Assembly (NCBI GenBank): GCA_018698975.1
Contig: JABIPQ010000052.1
Location: 1 to 35,346 of the forward strand
DNA length: 35,346 nt
Source: Gammaproteobacteria bacterium
GTDB lineage: Bacteria > Pseudomonadota > Gammaproteobacteria > Pseudomonadales > Pseudohongiellaceae
Direction of reading: 5' to 3'
Positions within the stretch are counted from its first letter, which is position 1. The number at the start of each line of letters is the position of its first letter. Below the pieces are notes generated by a model, which worked only from the letters and a program-made list of their open reading frames with translations, was not told the origin of the DNA and did no database searches. Below, piece after piece: positions 6,803 through 14,940 of this stretch. The translations under genes and the position numbers were made by a program.

Positions 6803-8707
6803 ATGCTCAATAAATACCCGCTCTGGAAAAATCTGTTAATCCTCTTCATTGTTATGTTGGGTGTTATTTATGCGGCGCCTAATTTCTATGCGCCGGATCC
6901 GGCGATCCAGATTTCCCATGACAGTGGCATCGTTGATCAAAGTGCTCTGGACAGTGCTGCTTTTGCATTAGGGGCGGATGGCATTGATTTTTTTGATCCT
7001 GTAATTGAAGACGGCAATGCTGTAATCAGGCTGCGGAATGCGGATCAGCAAAGTGATGCCCAGCAGCTGGTTAATCTGTCACTGCCCGATGAATATATCG
7101 TGGCACTGAATATGGCGCCCAATACACCCTCCTGGTTACAGTCCCTGGGTGCTGGTCCTATGACCTATGGTCTGGATTTGCGCGGTGGTGTTCATTTTCT
7201 GATGGAAGTGGATCTTGATGCTGCTGTGAATAAACAGCTGAATGATTCCACCTCGACCATGCGTACATTATTTCGTGAAGAGGGCTTACGCTACCGGCCA
7301 CCTCTGGAAGTGGATGATAGCAACAGAATAGTTGTTCGTTTCACCACAGCTGAAATACGCAGTGAAGCCATTGACTTAATGCGCGATGAGTTCCCGGATT
7401 ATTTGTTTCGAACGGCTGAAGCTGGCGGCAATTACATCCTTTATTATTCTATGAGTGATCTCTCCATATTGCAGCTGCAGGAATATGCCCTGCAGCAAAA
7501 CCTGTCAACTTTACGTTCAAGGGTAGACGAACTGGGTGTTAAAGAACCTAAAGTTCAGCCAATGGGAAACAATCGAATTATTATCGAGTTGCCCGGCATT
7601 CAGGATACAACGCGTGCCAAGGATTTGATTAGTGCAGTAGCGACCTTGCAATTGCATCTGGTAGCAGAACCAGGTGCAACGCCAGGGACCACGCTGGATT
7701 ATCTGGATCCTGATGGACTGCCAATTCAAATTGAAAGAGATGTTGTGCTTTCGGGCGAAAATATCACTAATGCACAATCTTCCTTTGATCCACAAACAAG
7801 TTTACCCCAGGTAAACCTGAGTTTTGACGCGGTCGGAGCCAGACAGATTAATGAAGCAAGCCGGGCAAATATTGGTAGACGTCTGGCAATTTTATTGATT
7901 GAAACCAAAACCCGCACCTTAACCGAGCGTAATGCAGAGGGTGAACTGGTATCCCGTTCGGAACCCTATGTCGAAGAAAGTGTAATCAGTGCGCCGGTAA
8001 TGCAGTCAGCTTTGGGCCGTCAAATTCGTATTACTGGTCTGGAAGGTAATGAAGCCAATGATCTTGCGCTTTTAATCAGGTCTGGTGCTCTTGCAGCTCC
8101 CATGTATTTCCTGGAAGAATATGCCATTGGGCCCAGCATGGGGCAGGACAATATTAATCGCGGTCTGCTTTCTGTGCAGATAGGACTGTCTCTGGTACTG
8201 ATATTTATGCTGCTTTACTACCGCTTTTGTGGGCTGGCAGCGAATATCGCGCTGGGTGTTAACTTGCTGTTACTGGTGGCGGTGATGTCTATTATTGGTG
8301 GCACACTAACCCTGCCAGGAATTGCCGGTATTGTATTAACCGTGGGTATGGCAGTAGATGCCAACGTGTTGATATTTGCCAGGATCAAGGAAGAGCTTAA
8401 AAATGGCCTGCCTGTTCAAAGAGCAATTGATAGCGGCTTTGGTCGTGCTTTTGTAACAATTTTTGATGCCAATATTACGACCTTTCTGGTGGCAATAATT
8501 CTTTACAGTATTGGCACCGGACCAGTGCGGGGTTTTGCTGTTACTTTATCCATCGGCATTATTACATCCATGTTTACGGCGATCATGGTGACGCGTTCCA
8601 TAATTAACTTTACCTATGGTGGGCGCAACGTAAAAAGTATTTCAATTGGAATAAAAATGCCTTCAGCTACTCCTGTGCCAGTAACAGATGCACCAGTAAC
8701 AGAATAG
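6803..8707 (+). CDS. secD: Protein translocase subunit SecD
   Basis: A 634-residue SecD, the RND-like partner of SecF that uses the proton gradient to pull exported proteins through SecYEG. It has one N-terminal membrane segment (about 10-27), the family signature GLDLRGGVHFLMEVD at the start of the first periplasmic domain, a large periplasmic region, then five membrane segments from about residue 455 with GMAVDANVLIFARIKEE. The C-terminus carries a short tail in which a P-V-T-(D/E) unit is repeated. The ATG follows an AGGA box. secF begins 13 bases after its stop. Confidence 0.97.
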   Translation: MLNKYPLWKNLLILFIVMLGVIYAAPNFYAPDPAIQISHDSGIVDQSALDSAAFALGADGIDFFDPVIEDGNAVIRLRNADQQSDAQQLVNLSLPDEYIVALNMAPNTPSWLQSLGAGPMTYGLDLRGGVHFLMEVDLDAAVNKQLNDSTSTMRTLFREEGLRYRPPLEVDDSNRIVVRFTTAEIRSEAIDLMRDEFPDYLFRTAEAGGNYILYYSMSDLSILQLQEYALQQNLSTLRSRVDELGVKEPKVQPMGNNRIIIELPGIQDTTRAKDLISAVATLQLHLVAEPGATPGTTLDYLDPDGLPIQIERDVVLSGENITNAQSSFDPQTSLPQVNLSFDAVGARQINEASRANIGRRLAILLIETKTRTLTERNAEGELVSRSEPYVEESVISAPVMQSALGRQIRITGLEGNEANDLALLIRSGALAAPMYFLEEYAIGPSMGQDNINRGLLSVQIGLSLVLIFMLLYYRFCGLAANIALGVNLLLLVAVMSIIGGTLTLPGIAGIVLTVGMAVDANVLIFARIKEELKNGLPVQRAIDSGFGRAFVTIFDANITTFLVAIILYSIGTGPVRGFAVTLSIGIITSMFTAIMVTRSIINFTYGGRNVKSISIGIKMPSATPVPVTDAPVTE

Positions 8708-8720
8708 AAAGAGCAAAAAA

Positions 8721-9665
8721 ATGAGTGAGATGAAAGTAATCAATTTTATGGGGCTGCGCAAAGCCAGTATGGCTTTCTCGGGGATATTGTTGTTGATCTC
8801 TTTGGGCTCGTTCATTGTCAATGGTATGCACATGGGCCTGGACTTTACGGGTGGAACGCAAATTCAGGTGTCCTATTCCGAAACACCTGACCTGGAAGAA
8901 ATACGCGCAAGCATCAGTGACGCTGGATACCAGAATTTTGAAGTGATGAATTTTCGCACCGATGACGATGTGCAAATCAGAATTCAGGAGACTGGGTCAG
9001 CAGATGCTGACAGAGTTGAGGCGGCGCAGGCCTCTGACCGAATAGTCGAGTTATTGCAGTCAAGAACGACAGCGGAGATAGAAACTTTGGGCTCGGGTTT
9101 CATTGGCTCCCAGGTTGGCGAAGAATTACGTGAGCAAGGCGGCCTTGGCATGCTGGTCGCATTGATCATGATAATGATTTATATCTCATTACGTTTTCAG
9201 TTCAAATTTTCAGTAGGTGCTGTTGCGGCATTGGCGCATGATGTGATTATTACTTTAGGTTTCTTTTCACTCATGCAGATCGATTTTGACCTGACAGTGC
9301 TTGCAGCATTAATGGCGGTAATTGGTTATTCACTGAATGACACCATCGTTGTTTCAGACCGCATCAGAGAGAATTTCAGGTTGCTGAGAAAAACTGATCC
9401 GGTTGAGCTCATTAATATTTCCATTACCCAGACATTCAGCAGAACCATTATTACGTCTTTGACCACCTTGCTGGTGTTATTAGCACTGTTTCTCCTGGGT
9501 GGAGAAATGATCAAAGGGTTTTCTATAGCCCTGATAGTAGGCGTGTTGATAGGAACTTACTCTTCAGTATATGTTGCGGCGAATGTGTTGCTGATGATGC
9601 ATTTGACTAAAGAAGATTTGATGCCTCCCGTCAAAGAGGGCGAAGAAGCCGACGCTCTGCCGTAA
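8721..9665 (+). CDS. secF: Protein translocase subunit SecF
   Basis: A 314-residue SecF. The first membrane segment is about residues 16-34, followed by the signature GLDFTGGTQIQV, a periplasmic domain, and five more membrane segments containing GYSLNDTIVVSDRIRENFR. It works with SecD and YajC, encoded immediately upstream, and is the last gene of the tgt-yajC-secD-secF run. It converges with suhB across a 153-base gap holding an imperfect palindrome. Confidence 0.97.
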   Translation: MSEMKVINFMGLRKASMAFSGILLLISLGSFIVNGMHMGLDFTGGTQIQVSYSETPDLEEIRASISDAGYQNFEVMNFRTDDDVQIRIQETGSADADRVEAAQASDRIVELLQSRTTAEIETLGSGFIGSQVGEELREQGGLGMLVALIMIMIYISLRFQFKFSVGAVAALAHDVIITLGFFSLMQIDFDLTVLAALMAVIGYSLNDTIVVSDRIRENFRLLRKTDPVELINISITQTFSRTIITSLTTLLVLLALFLLGGEMIKGFSIALIVGVLIGTYSSVYVAANVLLMMHLTKEDLMPPVKEGEEADALP

Positions 9666-9694
9666 TAAGCTACTGCGCTCGCCCATACGTCGTT

Positions 9695-9754
9695 GAAATG
9701 ATTTTTTGGCGGCGTCACGTACAAACCGTACGCTCCTTACCAAAAAACAATTTC
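9695..9754. repeat. Imperfect palindrome between secF and suhB
   Basis: GAAATGATTTTTTGG (9695-9709) matches the reverse complement of 9740-9754 at 13 of 15 positions. An inner pair, CGTAC (9718-9722) and GTACG (9728-9732), shares the same centre near 9725. Weaker pairing may continue outward. It lies between convergent genes, so a bidirectional terminator or a REP-like palindromic repeat are both possible. Confidence 0.5.
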
Positions 9755-9781
9755 GCCTTGTCTGGCCTTCGCTCGTGACGC

Positions 9782-9799
9782 TTCTCTTGTAGAAGAGAA
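9782..9799. terminator. Small hairpin downstream of suhB
   Basis: TTCTCTT-GTAG-AAGAGAA is a perfect 7-bp stem with a 4-base loop, about 20 bases beyond the suhB stop. On the plus strand it is followed by A residues, and on the minus strand the T-rich tract lies before rather than after the stem. It does not have the usual order of a rho-independent terminator. Confidence 0.25.
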
Positions 9800-9818
9800 A
9801 AAGAATTAAGAAAAATAG

Positions 9819-10598
9819 TTATGAGGCTTTTGAGATAAGTTTCAGAAAGTCTTTGAAGCAGCGGCTGTTGCTAAACACCAGACTGTCACTTTCCAGGCAG
9901 TCGGGGTTGCCCTTGCTGTCACTGATCAGTCCGCCTGCTTCCTGAATCAATAGAATGCCTGCTGCGATATCCCATTGATTCATGCCTGACATCCAACCGG
10001 CATCGGTACGTCCTGCGGCAAAATAGGCAAGGTCCAGAGCTGCTGATCCGCTCATTCTAAGTGCTCCCACAAGCCCCTTCATCTCATTTTGGATCTGCAG
10101 GAGAGTTTCATAGTGCGTTAAGCCGGCACAGCTGAGACTTACTGTTGCACCTTCAAAAGCCCTGCGATTGCTTACCCTGATGCGCTGACCATTGAGCCGG
10201 GCCCCGCTTCCTCTGGAGGCTGTGAATTCTTCATTTCTGATCGGATCAAGAATAATAGCATGCTCTATCTTGCCATGTTTTATGCAGGCGATGGATATGC
10301 AAAAGTGCGGAAAACCGTTGATAAAGTTACGGGTGCCATCAATGGGATCAATTACCCAGAGGGTGTCTTTGTCTGTACCTTCGATAGTGCCTGATTCTTC
10401 ACAAAGTAAACCATGGTCAGGAAATGCCTTGCGGATTTGTTCCACAAGAATTTCCTCAACTTTGGTATCCACATCGGTAACAAAGTCATTGTGGCCTTTT
10501 TCTGAAATCTGGAGACGATCTGGACGATCCCAGGCCTGTATGATGGCAACTGCTGCTTCGCGGGCGGCCTTGAGAGCAATGTTAATAGTAGCATTCAT
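9819..10598 (-). CDS. suhB: Inositol monophosphatase-family protein SuhB
   Basis: A 259-residue protein of the inositol-1-monophosphatase family. In E. coli, SuhB also joins the NusA/B/E/G antitermination complex on ribosomal RNA operons. The Mg-binding motifs are present: Glu67-Glu68 in CEESG, WVIDPIDGTRNF (82-92) and WDIAAGILLIQEAGG near the C-terminus. The frame is open 120 codons further upstream, but that part overlaps trmJ and has no family similarity, so the ATG at 10598 is used. It diverges from trmJ, as in E. coli. Confidence 0.93.
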   Translation of the reverse strand: MNATINIALKAAREAAVAIIQAWDRPDRLQISEKGHNDFVTDVDTKVEEILVEQIRKAFPDHGLLCEESGTIEGTDKDTLWVIDPIDGTRNFINGFPHFCISIACIKHGKIEHAIILDPIRNEEFTASRGSGARLNGQRIRVSNRRAFEGATVSLSCAGLTHYETLLQIQNEMKGLVGALRMSGSAALDLAYFAAGRTDAGWMSGMNQWDIAAGILLIQEAGGLISDSKGNPDCLESDSLVFSNSRCFKDFLKLISKAS

Positions 10599-10741
10599 GA
10601 TATTTAAGGGCCCAGACCCAGCAGTAAAATAGGGGCGCATGATAGCAAAAGAAGTGAAATATGTAGAGAAGCTTTCTGCTATTATATCGCGCCGCTGATC
10701 ACGACATTTTGATCTTACTTTTACATAAACAGGAAGCAGTG

Positions 10742-11524
10742 GTGGATTTAACGCGTATTCGCATCGTTCTGGTGCAAACCTCACATCCCGGTAATATTGG
10801 TGCAGCCGCCAGAGCCATGAAAAACATGGGCCTGACGAAACTGATTTTGGTGAATCCCAAGGATTATCCTTCCGGTGTAGCCCTTGGCCGTGCTGCCTCG
10901 GCGCTGGATATTCTTGATAATGCCGAGGTGGTTGACAGTCTTGACGCTGCCATTGCAAATTGTGGTTTGGTCATTGGTACCAGTGCCAGATCTCGTAGCA
11001 TTCCCTGGCCCATGGTGGAGCCTGACGAATGTGCCCAGAAGCTTGTTACCGCGAGTGGCCAAAATGATGTTGCTCTGGTATTCGGCCGAGAGGACAGAGG
11101 GCTCAGTAATGATGAGCTGCAACTCTGTCATTTTCATGTACAGATACCTGCCAATGAAGATTATTCCTCGCTCAATGTGGCTGCAGCTGTGATGGTGCTT
11201 AGCTATGAAATCCGTAAAGCATTTCTCAGGGCTGTTGATTCTCAAACTAAGGTCTCAGATAGCATCGTAAGTAGTGAATCCCTGGAGGTTAATTGGGATC
11301 AGCCCTTAGCGACGGTCGCCGATATCGAAAGTTTTTTGGCACATCTGGAAAAAGTCCTCATCAGACTCGATTTCCATGACCCCGAGAATCCCAGGCAATT
11401 AATGTCACGCTTGCGACGTCTTTGTACACGAATCAGGCCAGACACAATGGAAATAAATATACTCAGGGGGATTCTTACATCCACGGAGCAGCAGTTGGAT
11501 AAGAAGCCAAATCCCCAGGAATAA
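10742..11524 (+). CDS. trmJ: tRNA (cytidine/uridine-32-2'-O)-methyltransferase TrmJ
   Basis: A 260-residue SPOUT-family methyltransferase that 2'-O-methylates position 32 of tRNAs. Visible motifs are the N-terminal IRIVLVQTSHPGNIGAAARA, GTSARSRSIPWP, LVFGREDRGLSNDEL and DYSSLNVAAAVMVLSYE, the last two forming the knotted SAM site. Two GTG codons stand in tandem at 10739 and 10742; AGGA at 10731-10734 lies 7 bases before the second, which also fits the family N-terminus. A TTG at 10709 opens the frame earlier but lacks support. The gene sits between suhB and iscR, a conserved arrangement. Confidence 0.93.
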   Translation: MDLTRIRIVLVQTSHPGNIGAAARAMKNMGLTKLILVNPKDYPSGVALGRAASALDILDNAEVVDSLDAAIANCGLVIGTSARSRSIPWPMVEPDECAQKLVTASGQNDVALVFGREDRGLSNDELQLCHFHVQIPANEDYSSLNVAAAVMVLSYEIRKAFLRAVDSQTKVSDSIVSSESLEVNWDQPLATVADIESFLAHLEKVLIRLDFHDPENPRQLMSRLRRLCTRIRPDTMEINILRGILTSTEQQLDKKPNPQE

Positions 11525-11532
11525 ACCCGCTA

Positions 11533-11557
11533 GTACCCGACTAAATTACTCTGACAT
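11533..11557 (+). promoter_or_regulatory. Predicted IscR type 1 operator, distal
   Basis: I compared this 25-base site with the E. coli type 1 consensus (ATASYY-GACT-RWWWY-AGTC-RRSTAT). The site reads GTACCC-GACT-AAATT-ACTC-TGACAT, matching 20 of 25 positions by my count. It abuts the proximal site exactly. Confidence 0.55.
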
Positions 11558-11582
11558 ATACTTGACTAAAATAGTAGGTTTT
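11558..11582 (+). promoter_or_regulatory. Predicted IscR type 1 operator, proximal
   Basis: The site reads ATACTT-GACT-AAAAT-AGTA-GGTTTT and matches the E. coli type 1 IscR consensus at 22 of 25 positions. It overlaps the -35 box and spacer of the predicted iscR promoter, the position from which 2Fe-2S IscR represses its own operon in E. coli. Confidence 0.75.
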
Positions 11583-11590
11583 TGCATAAT
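11562..11590 (+). promoter_or_regulatory. Predicted sigma-70 promoter of the isc operon
   Basis: TTGACT (11562-11567), a 17-base spacer and CATAAT (11585-11590) make a strong promoter 33 bases before the iscR start. The -35 box lies inside the proximal IscR site. Confidence 0.7.
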
Positions 11591-11622
11591 AGCAAGCCTA
11601 TTTAGCGAGCAGGTTACAACCC

Positions 11623-12150
11623 ATGAGACTGACAACCAAAGGCCGTTACGCTGTGACTGCCATGCTGGACTTGAGTATTAATGCCAAGAAGGGACCAGTC
11701 ACTTTAAGTGATATTTCCAAGCGTCAGGCTATATCCTTGTCCTATCTGGAGCAGTTGTTTTCCAAGCTTCGCAAGCGTGATTTGGTAACTAGTGTGCGTG
11801 GCCCGGGCGGCGGATACATGCTGGGCAGAAAGGATTCAGATATAGATGTAGCCGAGATTATTGATGCTGTCAGTGAATCACTTGATTCCACACAGTGCAA
11901 AGGCAAGGGTGATTGTCATGGTGGCGAGATCTGTCTCACTCATCATCTTTGGGAAGATCTGAGCGCACAGATTCATAAATTTTTGAGCAACATAACTTTG
12001 TCTGATCTGGTTTCCAAGCGAGAAATCGAACAGATTGCCCGCAGTCAGCAAGAACGCATGAAGCAGATAAAAGCTAATGAAGCTCAAGACCAGGATGGCA
12101 TCCAGGGAACATCAGTTAATCTGGAGCGCATTGTTGCCAATTCCCTGTAA
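11623..12150 (+). CDS. iscR: Iron-sulfur cluster-sensing transcription regulator IscR
   Basis: A 175-residue Rrf2-family regulator. The winged-helix domain runs from about 1 to 75, with [11 protein letters not shown] at the start and [11 protein letters not shown] in the wing. The 2Fe-2S ligands Cys92, Cys98, Cys104 and His107 ([18 protein letters not shown]) occupy the same positions as in E. coli. With its cluster it represses isc; without it, it acts at other sites. It heads the operon, and the operators upstream indicate autoregulation. A 112-base gap, larger than the others in the operon except none approaching it, separates it from iscS. Confidence 0.97.
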   Translation: MRLTTKGRYAVTAMLDLSINAKKGPVTLSDISKRQAISLSYLEQLFSKLRKRDLVTSVRGPGGGYMLGRKDSDIDVAEIIDAVSESLDSTQCKGKGDCHGGEICLTHHLWEDLSAQIHKFLSNITLSDLVSKREIEQIARSQQERMKQIKANEAQDQDGIQGTSVNLERIVANSL

Positions 12151-12169
12151 ACACTTTATTAGACCGCCA

Positions 12170-12230
12170 GGCATTTAGATTAATAAATAGCCCGGCATTT
12201 AGATATATAAGCATTTAGGCATCCAGATAT
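12170..12230. repeat. Reiterated GGCATTTAGAT units in the iscR-iscS gap
   Basis: GGCATTTAGAT occurs at 12170-12180 and again at 12194-12204. A third, partial copy (GCATTTAGGCATCCAGAT) starts at 12211. The units fill most of the 112-base gap. They could be simple-sequence decay or part of an RNA structure that uncouples iscR from iscSUA expression; in E. coli the same gap carries mRNA structure and the region targeted by RyhB. Confidence 0.6.
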
Positions 12231-12262
12231 TTAAAAGCTGGAAAGCAGTTTTGGAGAATTTA

Positions 12263-13474
12263 ATGATACCGATTTATTTTGATTACTCTGCCACCACACC
12301 GGTTGATCCACGGGTTGTGGAAAAAATGGTTGAGTGTCTGACACTCGAAGGTAATTTTGGCAACCCTGCTTCGCGTTCGCATATGTTTGGCTGGAAAGCT
12401 GAAGAAGCCGTTGAGCAAGCACGGCAGTATGTAGCCGACCTGGTTAACTGCGATCCCCGGGAAATTGTCTGGACATCCGGGGCTACAGAATCCGATAACC
12501 TGGCGATTAAAGGTATTGCTCACTTTTATCAGAGTAAGGGTAAACACATCATTACGTCAAAAATCGAACATAAGGCGGTTCTTGATAGCTGTCGGCAGTT
12601 GGAACGCGAAGGTTTTGAAGTGACTTATCTTGATCCTGATGAAAAGGGTCTGATTCATCCTGGGAATGTTGCTGACGCTATTCGCGAAGACACCGTTCTG
12701 GTTTCACTGATGCACGTTAATAATGAAATCGGTGTGATCAATGACATCAAGGCAATCGGTGAGATTTGCCGGGAAAAGAAAGTTATTTTCCATGTTGATG
12801 CTGCACAAAGTACCGGTAAAATTGATATCGATTTGCAAGATTTGAAAGTTGATTTGATGTCATTTTCAGCACATAAAAGCTATGGTCCAAAAGGTGTCGG
12901 CGCACTTTTTGTCCGTCGTAAACCAAGAATAAGGCTGGAGGCGCAAATGCATGGCGGTGGCCATGAACGCGGCATGCGTTCCGGTACCCTGCCTACTCAT
13001 CAGATTGTCGGGATGGGAGAAGCGTTTCGTATTGCGAAAGAAGAAATGCATGAAGAAACCAAGCGTATCGTTGTATTGCGGGATCGTTTTCTTAAGGGCC
13101 TGGAAGGTATGGAAGAAGTCTATATTAATGGCGATCTTGAACATCGAGTTCCTGCCAACCTGAATGTAAGTTTCAATTTTGTCGAGGGAGAGTCATTGAT
13201 TATGGCGCTTAAAGATCTGGCGGTTTCTTCCGGCTCTGCATGTACTTCGGCTAGCCTGGAACCCTCTTATGTATTACGTGCCCTCGGTATGGAAGATGAG
13301 CTGGCGCATTCTTCATTGCGCTTCAGTATTGGGCGTTTTACCACAGCAGAAGATGTCGATTTCGCTGTTGCAAAAGTGAGAGAGGCGGTGGGTAAACTAC
13401 GTGAGTTATCGCCTTTGTGGGACATGTTCAAGGATGGTGTGGACATCAGCAAAATCGAGTGGGCCGCTCATTAA
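12263..13474 (+). CDS. iscS: Cysteine desulfurase IscS
   Basis: A 403-residue pyridoxal-phosphate enzyme that takes sulfur from cysteine and passes it as persulfide to IscU and to tRNA thiolation partners. PLP Lys205 lies in [12 protein letters not shown], the persulfide Cys (about 327) in [14 protein letters not shown], and the C-terminus ends in the IscU-contacting SIEWAxH-like tail (SKIEWAAH). The ATG at 12263 is chosen: GGAG at 12253-12256 is its ribosome site, and [17 protein letters not shown] matches the family start. A TTG at 12251 in the same frame overlaps that ribosome site and is unlikely. Confidence 0.98.
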   Translation: MIPIYFDYSATTPVDPRVVEKMVECLTLEGNFGNPASRSHMFGWKAEEAVEQARQYVADLVNCDPREIVWTSGATESDNLAIKGIAHFYQSKGKHIITSKIEHKAVLDSCRQLEREGFEVTYLDPDEKGLIHPGNVADAIREDTVLVSLMHVNNEIGVINDIKAIGEICREKKVIFHVDAAQSTGKIDIDLQDLKVDLMSFSAHKSYGPKGVGALFVRRKPRIRLEAQMHGGGHERGMRSGTLPTHQIVGMGEAFRIAKEEMHEETKRIVVLRDRFLKGLEGMEEVYINGDLEHRVPANLNVSFNFVEGESLIMALKDLAVSSGSACTSASLEPSYVLRALGMEDELAHSSLRFSIGRFTTAEDVDFAVAKVREAVGKLRELSPLWDMFKDGVDISKIEWAAH

Positions 13475-13543
13475 TTTTCATTAACTATCGGCTTTTAACC
13501 GACCAAAAAATTTAACGATAAACAGCGTTTCAGAGGAAACAAC

Positions 13544-13936
13544 ATGGCATATTCAGACAAAGTACTCGATCACTATGAAAACCCGCGTAATGTAGGGCGC
13601 ATGGATGATGACGACAAAAACGTCGGAACCGGTATGGTTGGTGCTCCGGCTTGTGGTGATGTGATGCGTTTGCAGATCAAGGTGAATGATGCTGGAGTGA
13701 TTGAAGATGCAAAATTCAAAACCTATGGTTGCGGATCTGCCATAGCCTCAAGTTCATTGCTCACTGAGTGGGTAAAAGGTCGTAGCATAGATGATGCTGC
13801 TAAAATCAGAAACACCGAAATCGCTGAGGAGCTTGGTTTGCCACCAGTGAAAATTCACTGTTCAGTACTCGCCGAAGATGCAATCAAAGCGGCAGTGTCT
13901 GATGTCAGAAAGAAGCGCGGCGAAATATCTGAGTAA
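13544..13936 (+). CDS. iscU: Iron-sulfur cluster scaffold IscU
   Basis: A 130-residue scaffold on which 2Fe-2S clusters are built from IscS sulfur. The three cluster cysteines are in APACGDVM (Cys37), YGCGSAIASS (Cys63) and KIHCSVLAEDAI (Cys106), and Asp39 is present. LPPVK (the HscA-binding motif) immediately precedes the last cysteine. AGAGGA stands just before the start. A small hairpin (ATGCC-TTTTAG-GGCAT) follows the stop. Confidence 0.98.
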   Translation: MAYSDKVLDHYENPRNVGRMDDDDKNVGTGMVGAPACGDVMRLQIKVNDAGVIEDAKFKTYGCGSAIASSSLLTEWVKGRSIDDAAKIRNTEIAEELGLPPVKIHCSVLAEDAIKAAVSDVRKKRGEISE

Positions 13937-14010
13937 TGCCTTTTAGGGCATATAGCTGGAACAATAGCGCTAAATCAAGAATCTATAGTGTCTGGAGAAA
14001 GACGTAGAAA

Positions 14011-14334
14011 ATGGCAATTACCATGACAGAAACAGCCGCAAAGCATGTGGCCAATCAGCTGGAAGGCAGAGGCAAGGGTGTAGGCATTCGTGTTGGCATT
14101 ACCACTACTGGCTGTTCTGGAATGGCCTATGTTCTTGAATTTGTTGATGAAGCTGAACCATCCGACGAGGTTTTTGAAGATCATGGGATAAAAATTGTCG
14201 TTGATCCAAAAAGTCTGCTGTATATCGATGGCACTGAAATGGATTTTGTTAAAGTCGGTGTTAATGAGGGGTTTGAATTCAGAAACCCTAATGTTAAGGG
14301 TGAATGCGGTTGTGGCGAAAGCTTCAGCGTTTAA
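14011..14334 (+). CDS. iscA: A-type iron-sulfur carrier IscA
   Basis: A 107-residue A-type carrier protein that moves Fe-S clusters (or iron) to apo-targets, chiefly 4Fe-4S enzymes. The conserved cysteines are Cys35 (TTGCSGMAY), Cys99 and Cys101 (ECGCGESF). Length and spacing are those of IscA rather than ErpA or SufA, and the position between iscU and hscB supports this. Confidence 0.97.
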   Translation: MAITMTETAAKHVANQLEGRGKGVGIRVGITTTGCSGMAYVLEFVDEAEPSDEVFEDHGIKIVVDPKSLLYIDGTEMDFVKVGVNEGFEFRNPNVKGECGCGESFSV

Positions 14335-14377
14335 CTCTTCCTGCTTAAACTCCTTTCTGATTACTCGCTAATTATTC

Positions 14378-14908
14378 GTGATTGACACAAACCTTAACCA
14401 TTTCGAACTTTTTTCATTACCTGTTTCATTTCAGGTGGAGGATGCGGTTCTGGATCAGGAATATAAAAAGCTTCAGGCAGAAGTTCATCCAGATAGATTT
14501 GTTGATGCCGATGATCGGACCCGGTTGCAGGCATTACAGCAAACCAGCATGGTTAATGATGCCTATGAAACGCTGAAGTCTCCGCTCAAAAGGTCTGCGT
14601 ATTTATTAAAGCTTCACGATATTGATGCGGAAGAACATAATCAGGCACATTTGCAGGAAGAATTTCTATTACAGCAACTGGAAATGCGAGAGGCACTGGA
14701 AACATTAATAGAGAGCGATGATGTGGAAGGGCTTGAAGCAATGAGGAATTCGGTAAACAAGGAAAAGACAGGCACACTTGAACTGTTTGAGTCACACTTT
14801 TTGCGGAAGGACTTTACAGCGGCAAAATCTAACTATAATCAACTGCAGTTCCTGTTCAAACTACTTGATGAAATTGATAAAGCAGAAGAAAAACTGCTGG
14901 ATTATTGA
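14378..14908 (+). CDS. hscB: Fe-S co-chaperone HscB (J-domain protein)
   Basis: A 176-residue co-chaperone that delivers IscU to HscA and stimulates its ATPase. The J domain occupies about residues 8-75 with HPD at 37-39 (EVHPDRF); the C-terminal helical domain that binds IscU begins near 90 (EFLLQQLEMREAL) and ends in EEKLLDY. The start is GTG at 14378 with no good ribosome site, which may mean translation coupled to iscA or modest expression. Alignment to the family leaves no later alternative. Confidence 0.95.
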   Translation: MIDTNLNHFELFSLPVSFQVEDAVLDQEYKKLQAEVHPDRFVDADDRTRLQALQQTSMVNDAYETLKSPLKRSAYLLKLHDIDAEEHNQAHLQEEFLLQQLEMREALETLIESDDVEGLEAMRNSVNKEKTGTLELFESHFLRKDFTAAKSNYNQLQFLFKLLDEIDKAEEKLLDY

Positions 14909-14940
14909 ACGAAAAATTAAACACATAACGGATATCACTT

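Noticed and set aside
10599-10958. A 120-codon N-terminal extension of suhB
   Set aside because: It overlaps the 5' part of trmJ on the other strand, lacks family similarity, and the SuhB alignment starts at the ATG at 10598.
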